A stretch of DNA of 64,000 nucleotides. Source: Pontederia crassipes (taxonomy: Eukaryota > Streptophyta > Magnoliopsida > Commelinales > Pontederiaceae). The notes under the pieces were generated by a model that was given only the letters and a program-made list of their open reading frames with translations, ran no database searches and was not told the DNA's origin. The position numbers and the translations under genes were made by a program. Below are positions 57,220 through 64,000 of this stretch, in pieces. Numbering within the stretch: the stretch's first letter is position 1; each line of letters begins with the position of its first letter. The stretch covers positions 17,539,501 through 17,603,500 of the forward strand of contig CM060195.1 of the NCBI GenBank assembly GCA_030549335.1, given 5' to 3'.

Positions 57220-58645
57220 TCATGTTAAAATTGTTTTCTTACTTTGCATTGATATGCATAATGACCATAAAATCCACATAGTAATATGTGAAATTTTTAA
57301 GGATTTATCGTAAGAAAGATTAGATTTCCAATAAGAATTTTCATGTCCAAAGTATTTCCTAGAATTTCTTTTCTTTGCGTAACAACTAACCTTATCATTA
57401 TTTTGTGATTTTTTTAAAAAAGTATTTTCCTTCTTTAGTTTTTCTAAAGACCATGCTAGTTTTACAATCTCACATGCATATGTAATTTCTAAAGAATCAA
57501 TTTCATTTTTCAAGTTTTCATTTTCCACAATATATGTATCATTTTCTTTTTTTAATTTCTCAAACTCATGTAATAATTTTCCATTTTCTTCTTTAAGTAA
57601 AATATTCATTTTTATAAGAGAGGAAAGTTTTTATGCACATCGAAAGAAAGTTCTTCTTCATAAGAGTTTGATGAGTCATTATTTGAATTTGAAGGGTTAG
57701 AAGTTACCTCATCGTTGTGTACCATTAAGCATAGATATGCATCCTCACTATAAGAGCTTGATGAGTCACTTGCATCACTTGACTCTTCATACTTTTTCTT
57801 CTTCCTTTTCTGAGATGTCTCTTCTTTGTCATTCCTTGTGAGACTTGAGTTTCTTTCTTGGTTATGTTTATATAATCTTCTCTTTGGCTTCTCATTATTT
57901 TCTTCAATTTTCACCAACTTGAGATATTTGTCAGGCTTTCTTGTATAGCGTGCTATTATCTTTTTGTCTACTTCTTCTTCGCTTCAATTTTGTTTGCTTT
58001 CAATGCCAATGTCTTCTTTTTGGGAGCATTTGATTCTTCTTCTTCCTAGATTCCGATCTCATAGGTTAATAGTAAACAAATTAGATCATCAAAATCCAAA
58101 CTGTTCAAGTCTTTTTCTTCAATCATGGTCCTCTTTGTATCCATTTGGAGGAGAGAGACCTGAGAAACTTTTTCACCTTTCGGATATTAGTTCCTGGCTC
58201 ATCCAAAGAGGCTAAGCTATTCACAATATCATTGAACCGTACAACCATCTCATTTATGGGTTCATTTTCTTACATTTTGAAATAATCATATTGATGATTT
58301 AAAATATTTAAACTAGACTCCTTAACTTTATACATTCCTTTATAAGTAATAATGAATTTCTTTCAAATCTCGTTTGCACTTTCACAACAAAAAATTCGAT
58401 TAAACTCTATTGAATCCAAAGCACAATAAAAAATATTTTTAGCTTTCCAATCAAGTTTTGGAAAAAAAATTTCTCTTTTAGTATATTCTAAAGGTAATTT
58501 TTCATGTAAATAATAACTTTTTTTAACAATATCCCACATGTCAATATCAATAGAAATATGTACGCTTGTATATGAATTTTCCAATATGCAAAAATTGATG
58601 CATTAAAAAACGGAGGACGACTAATTGATTCACCTTCGGAAAAAC
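57220..58645 (-). pseudogene. Copia-type gag (UBN2-like), decayed
   Basis: On the minus strand the N-terminal block RPPFFN...AYWKIHIQAYI is readable from about 58640. Then come SIDIDMWDIVKKSYYLHEKL and AKNIFYCALDSIEFNRIFCC at 58584-58363. A frameshifted middle (NEPINEMVVRFNDI near 58250) follows, then a Lys/Ser-rich part at 57917-57612 (KRKKKKYEESSDASDSSSSY). A coiled-coil-like stretch lies at 57609-57220 (KLKKENDTYIVENENLKNEI). This order matches gag of copia elements with a UBN2 domain. No protease or polymerase follows. Confidence 0.72.
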
Positions 58646-58669
58646 TAAATCAAATTGATGCCATAGCTA

Positions 58670-58873
58670 ACAACATTATCTATAACTTTTATATTCATCT
58701 TTTAATGTAAGTCTCGTGGGAACATAAACAAATATTAATCAAAAGTTTACTGCATGAAGCAACTCATTCTTATTTAGATTTTTTTTCGGCATTTTAAATA
58801 TAACTCTAATATTTCAAGGTTTGTATCATCAAAATATAATTACATAGGATACAATAACTTTGCTCCAACATGA
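58670..58873 (-). repeat. Truncated 5' LTR of the decayed copia-like element
   Basis: About 200 bp match 56020-56207 (for example GAAGCAACTCATTCTTATTT and CATCAAAATATAATTACATA). The rest of the LTR is missing. A weak primer-site-like TATGGCATCAATTT lies just downstream on the minus strand. Confidence 0.7.
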
Positions 58874-59195
58874 TTGATTTCTTGAGTGACACGATGTAGT
58901 GCAAAAACCGCTTAGCATATACATTTTACCCATATTTTTAAAATATATATGCACAATAAAGCTTTAACTATATGTGACATATCTTTTATGTAACACCTTC
59001 AAAATTTATCTCACTTGGTAGCAATATACGCCTCGTAGACGTTATATATGTATGGACATAACTTTATTTAAATACGAATTTTGATTGGTGAAGGAAATGA
59101 GTACATGATGCATAAGGAAAAATAGCAAAAGTATATAAGAACATGACATAATCAAAGTCATAATAAGCTTAATATAAAATGAGTCTCCAATGTCA
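58874..59195. other. AT-rich spacer
   Basis: No feature recognised. Confidence 0.4.
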
Positions 59196-59204
59196 TAAAT
59201 AAAT

Positions 59205-60479
59205 AATGTTTTAAAAATTAGTTCGTACTAGCCAGTTAAATCGGTCCGACTGCGAACTGATTAGAGATTCGGTCCGGATCATTAGTAAAATTGGAAATGA
59301 TAAAAAATATCGGGTTGGCTAGGAAAAAATTGGGTTTAATCGGTGAGTCTGGTTGAACTCAGTTTTTATTTTTTTTCAAAAGATATAATACATGGAAATA
59401 ATTTATTAGGAGATATTAAAGTTTAAAGTTACCAAATTATTTTAAATGGAATTGGAAGTTTATGAAGTTTGAGGGAGAAACAAAAGGAAATAATTTAACA
59501 TAAGAAACTAAAAGGAAAGATGTTAGTTGGAGAGAATGAATAAAAATGAAAATATATTATTAAGAGAATAATAAAATAAAAGAGAATTATAGATAGAACG
59601 AGAATAAAATATAATTATTCAAATAAAATAAAATTACTATTTAAAATAATATCCAGTGATAAATAATAATTATTAAATTGATTTACTCATTTTTATATTA
59701 ATTTTCTAATTATATTATTATAAAAAAATATAAATAATATCGATCCAATTTCTGATTTTTTTATAAAAGCATTTAAACATTTAAGCATTGACTATTGGCG
59801 AACTTTCATTTTTCGATTTCCGACCTTGACTCGGTTGAAAAAAATTAAAATATGGAAAGCTTTTATTAGAGGATATGAATATTTAAATGATTTTATAATA
59901 AAATTGGAAAACTCTGCACCTGAAAGGAGAAAAAAAGGAAAAAATTTAAAATTTAAAATAAGAAAATAAAAGGAAAGATCATGAATCCTTGATTAGATGA
60001 AATGAATCAAAATAGAACTAAAATAGTAATCAAATTAAATAAAGAGAGAGATATATATGGAAAGAGAATAAAATTCGGTAATAATAAATTTAGATTGAAA
60101 TTAAAGTTCGATTATTATATTAGTAAAAAAAGAAAAGTACTAAAATATAAACATATTATTAATCAAATAAAATAAAAGAGAGTATCTATGAAAAGAGAAT
60201 AAAATCCGATAATAGTATATTAGTGATAAATTTAGATTGAAATTAAATTTACTATTACTTTAGTAATAATAAAAAGAAATCTATTATTTAAACTAATGTT
60301 TGGTATTTAATTGGTTTAATCATTTTTGTAATAATTTATATATTAAATTAATCTTAAATAATATAAATAAAATTAGTATATAAAAATCTGGTTCAACCAG
60401 CTGAATCCTAGTTGAACTAATTGAACCTTGACTCGGTTGGCTTGCCGATCCGATCTTCGATCTGATTTTGAAAACATTG
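59205..60479. mobile_element. MULE-like non-autonomous element with 9-bp TSD
   Basis: The direct repeat TAAATAAAT flanks it exactly (59196-59204 and 60480-60488); nine bases is the Mutator TSD length. The left end AATGTTTTAAAAATTAG and the reverse complement of the right end CAATGTTTTCAAAATCAG are similar. Both are followed by CGG/CCG-rich arms (AAATCGGTCCGAC; GATCGGATCGGC). The interior is very AT-rich with no gene. Confidence 0.72.
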
Positions 60480-60488
60480 TAAATAAAT

Positions 60489-62146
60489 ACAACTCAATGG
60501 AAAAGTAGATAACATAAAGAGACTCAACATCATGTGCTAAAGCCATTATGAGCTTAACATGTCGTCAGCGTCTATAATATTAAATATACAAAGGAGATGA
60601 ACCTCTGCTTTGATACCCAAAACATAATAATCATATGGATAAAATAACTCAAAGATAAGAACATCATGAAGAGTTATCATCATAATCCATAAGCACATGT
60701 GACTCATGGGTGCGATGTGATGTGTGTGACTTGAGTGGAATGACATACATCAACATAAAAACCACACACTGCGTGAAAAAAGGATGACTAAGGAGATGGA
60801 CGCCCCTATGCGTTTGAGTACCCCACTTCACAAAAAAACCTCGAATAAGCTTTAAAATATAAAAATCCTTATCACACACGACGAGACTACAAACACACAA
60901 CAATCAATGTAGTACTTAAATATCGATCCACAGGGAAAAGTTGAAAAGTTCACACTTAATCAAAATCATTTTGAAGGAAAATCTAAGTCTAAGAAAGTCG
61001 GTTGAAATGAAAAAGAGAAATATGATAAATAAAAAATCACAACAAATGAAGTTGCACTAATTTTTATGGATTTTTAATGCAAAAGTAGACAAATATCATA
61101 GTAGATAAACACTAGGGCTTATTGGTTGTTTTAGGAGTTATATTTCTTAAATCGAGATAAAAACATATAAGGTAGCAGCAGAAGTTTACCTCCGGACTTA
61201 TAAGAATCCTAATACATACATCATGACTCATCTAGCTTCTTGGCATGTGCTGAATGTCAACACATGATCCCTCTCGGACGAATCCTCTTAAGTTCGATTT
61301 GAGAGAGAAGGTTGAGAAAACTCCGAACAAATCTCTCGGCTCTACCTGCCAATAGTCGCCAGTGACACTATAGACACAATTCGATTATCGTCCCACCTCT
61401 CGGCACGCATACGATAGTTAATGAATAGATTATCCTCTCAGGCAGGAATCATTGACACTAAGAAATAGAAAAATAGTCCAAACGAGAACTTCAGCAAAAT
61501 GAATGACCTTGGGATACTCCAAATCCACCTTGGTCTCACTACGAACTAACCACCGATACCTCCTTAGACACAAACCTATCGTTATCCTACCTCTCGACAC
61601 GTGTGCAAAGACTAATTAATAGAGTACAATCTCAGGTGGGGGATGTCGGCGCCGAAATGTATGGTTGAAGTTTTGAAAGTAGGAAATCATCTCTCAAAAA
61701 TAAAAAAAGGAGAATCACCAATGCTTCACCTAAGCTGACCCTTGGCAATGATGATTTCTCGACATATTCTAGCACCGTCACAACCTCTCAGCTCGCATGC
61801 CTTAACTAGGGAAACACCCTCTTAGGCGGGAATCACCTTCATCGAAGGTTATCCGAACTAAACTCAAGGGGTTAAATGGTAACAAGAAATGGATTTACAA
61901 AAGGCCAGATGGCATTGTGCCTTGATGAAAGAATCCAGTTTCAAGCTCCTCACCTCAAAGTTTGAGTTGAAGAAGAATGTAACCTTCTCGAGCCAAGGCG
62001 CAAGTGATGAATCGACCAATCAGAACACATTCAACAAACAAAGACAACATAATAAAATTGAAATCAACAATGAAATAATAAACACAAGGACAACAAAACA
62101 CTAAACATAAGATAGAAGGTAAACAATTGCTGCTTGTCATAAACAT

Positions 62147-62147
<1 letters not shown>
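60489..62147. other. Spacer with degenerate ~200-bp repeats (possible LTR remnant)
   Basis: Three degenerate segments, near 61351-61458, 61546-61652 and 61749-61840, share an ACCTCTCGGCACGC-like phrase followed by a CTCAGGCGGGAATCA-like phrase at about 200-bp spacing. ATATCGATCCACAGGGAAAA (60920) resembles LTR sequence of plant gypsy elements. No ends or coding parts were found. Confidence 0.4.
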
Positions 62148-62177
<30 letters not shown>

Positions 62178-62243
62178 AAGAAGAAGAAGAAGAAGAAGAA
62201 GAAGAAGAAGAAGAAGAAGAAGAAGAAGAAGAAGAAGAAGAAG
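62148..62243. repeat. (AAG)32 microsatellite
   Basis: An uninterrupted 96-bp AAG run. Open frames of poly-Lys and poly-Ser across it are artefacts of the repeat. Confidence 0.97.
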
Positions 62244-62957
62244 GGGAGGTTGCCAACCTTCCCTTTAGCCTCCTCCTACAATGGGTTCGGGAATAAAGTG
62301 TTGGAAGATTAAGAAGATTGGGAACTCCCTTTATGTATAACCTCATTATTTTATATCCTTAATGCTTGATGTCACTTGTCCACTCATTTAGTTATTTTCT
62401 TGTCGTGTTGTGCTCACTTTTTGAATCAAAGGAATATACTTGTGATCCTTCCTTAGCTGCCTCTCTCTTAGTTGCCACATGTACAACTTCTCTGGCTACT
62501 CTTTTGTATTCTTCTTCCCACTTTAAATATACCATATGCTTTAGCCAAAACCTTCTTTCCTTGGTTGCCTCTCTCTTAGTTGTACACTCCACTTCAAGCT
62601 TTCCACATGTCCATTTGTTCATCCGCTTGTCCTCATCTTCCCATAAAAGTATTAGAGGAAGCTTCCATCTTTCACTAATATGGTTTATAGCCACAAATCA
62701 ATAACCACAACATGTTAGTTCGTGATAATAATCATATCTTATAGTCATGATTATTAATTTAATAAATATTGATGAATTTGTAGACATAAATGATTTATAT
62801 CATGGTAATAATGGTTTAGTGATGGTTACGAAAATTTATTTTGTGGCAAATAATATAAGTAATTGGCACAATTTTGATTTTCATAATAAATAATTTTTAT
62901 TTAACCTAATTTTATTTTCTTCCGGCATCCTATTCATCTTCTCTCGTCTTCAGGTCT
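62244..62957. other. Spacer
   Basis: No gene recognised. A phrase CCTCTCTTAGTTG(C/T) recurs at about 62460 and 62570, suggesting a small internal duplication. Confidence 0.4.
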
Positions 62958-64000
62958 TGAGTGAACTTTAGAAGTTGTGATCTCTCACACCAACTAAATA
63001 TTGTTCGAATCGTAGTTAAAATACTCTAGAGTCCACATTACCGCAAGTATATAGGTCGAGTAGGAACCAGAGTGTTGTAACCCCACTGAGATCCCATTAT
63101 ACCTCAAAAGGTGTCATGAATGCTAATAACAAGAAGGAAACAAAAAGAAATCAAAGAAATAAGGATCCTAATGAGATGAGAATTTCCTTATGGTGATTTG
63201 GTTACTACTCTGAATTGATCCCTGAATGTTGATTCTTGCCTTAACTCTTTCCACTCATCCCTCGATCTCTCTTGGAATGTCAGGATTAGCCGCTAGTGAA
63301 TAGATTAGGAACAATAATCAATTGATCTCTCAATCTGATTATCTCTCGATTCTTTCGAACATGTAAATTAAAATCCGAATAACGACATAAAGCCCAATCC
63401 AAGACAATCAAGACCATTGCGACTCTCGCCTCACAATGTAATAAGTTGGACCTTTCGGTCAGTTAGAAATAGAAGAGCTCATTAAAAGAATGCGATTGCA
63501 AATGGTTTCAAGTAAATACCATCCCTTCTCTCGAATAGGACAGAGTGTGAACAAATAGAAGATCTATCGATCTATAAAAATTAAATATGACTAAATCATT
63601 CACAATACTGTTCAAAACAAATTGAAAGTTGTATAATGGATACGACTATCGAAAAGGAATCAAACCACAGTAGTAACACAAATTACACCACAAGGAATAA
63701 AAGTTCTAGCCGAATATCGGCATAAGCAAAATAAAAGTCTTTTTCATTCTTTCTTCCTCAAACTCTAATTTCCTTCTTCTTTTTCCTTCCACCTTCTTCC
63801 TTCGTTCCGTCTCCCCTCTTTCCCCTATTCCTCCAACTTGGGTTTGATCTCCTGTTAGAATTCCAAATTCAAAAAGTAGTTAGTTCCCAGAGACTAGTTC
63901 AAAAAGGTCAGAAAATAACTCAATTTTTTTATAAATTAAATAGAGTTTTAATGCAAAGGTGGCAGATTTGATATTGATAATCATGAGTAAAATAAGAGAT
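62958..64000 (-). repeat. LTR of a third Athila-like element, cut by window end
   Basis: In reverse orientation this matches the E1 LTRs: plus-strand start TGAGTGAACTTTAGAAG, and end GATAATCATGAGTAAAATAA corresponding to the E1 start TTATTTTACTTATGATTATC. No tRNA-Asp primer site lies left of 62958. It is therefore either the outer 3' LTR of a minus-strand element continuing beyond 64000, or a solo LTR. Confidence 0.82.

Noticed and set aside
60880-61840. A gypsy LTR in the degenerate CTCTCGG repeats
   Set aside because: One LTR-like phrase and spaced repeats are present but there are no TG/CA ends, primer site or partner copy.
62127-62346. Poly-Lys and poly-Ser open frames
   Set aside because: They are translations of the (AAG)32 microsatellite.

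Overview
This window is plant nuclear DNA, almost certainly from a eudicot. The evidence is a plant thiamine gene (THIC) with four coding exons, chloroplast-type N-terminus and plant 3'-UTR TPP riboswitches, GT-AG introns, and a dense mix of plant transposons (Ty3/gypsy of Athila/Tat type, Ty1/copia, PIF/Harbinger, CACTA, MULE, hAT-like, TRIM, LINE and SINE fragments). The species cannot be fixed from the sequence. Only two protein genes look intact: THIC on the minus strand (19382-21784) and a small single-exon gene on the minus strand (11760-12284). One tRNA-Asp-like gene lies at 13272-13343. The rest is mobile DNA, its decay products, or AT-rich spacer.

Layout. 1-3283: a broken 4-coumarate-CoA-ligase-like gene fragment, spacer and an 81-bp tandem repeat. 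3284-11429: a 20-bp target duplication enclosing a minus-strand SINE-like body, a 7.2-kb PIF/Harbinger element (TSD TTG) with decayed Myb/SANT, transposase and an extra viroplasmin/RNase H1-N-like reading frame, and an abutting 0.7-kb PIF-type MITE. 11430-15500: the small gene, the tRNA and spacer. 15517-18097: a LINE-tail insertion followed by a 2.4-kb tandem array with a long-long-short higher-order pattern. 18297-23400: the THIC locus with two TPP aptamers in tandem downstream of the stop codon, a GC-AG intron, a tiny LINE-tail insertion in intron 2, a TATA box and two evening-element motifs upstream. 23580-28347: a complete copia element (TSD AAATA) with few inactivating lesions.

28786-51052: a nested block. 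A plus-strand Athila-like gypsy element (E1) is split inside gag by a complete minus-strand relative (E2, 31045-41276, TSD CCCAA) and again by a non-autonomous CACTA element (41400-43255, TSD AAA). Removing both leaves E1 at about 10.2 kb, the same size as E2. 51053-64000: a UBA-like gene fragment, long direct repeats flanking an hAT-like MITE, a TRIM, a decayed minus-strand copia element with gag only, a MULE-like element with a 9-bp TSD, microsatellites, and at the right edge one LTR of another Athila-like element.

How it works together: the THIC unit is the main host-gene system. Its enzyme makes the thiamine pyrimidine in the chloroplast, its 3' region senses the end product TPP, and its upstream region carries clock-type motifs. 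The most notable observation is that the sensor is duplicated: two aptamers with different but paired P3 stems, each ending 27 nt before a pyrimidine-rich CAG acceptor-like site.
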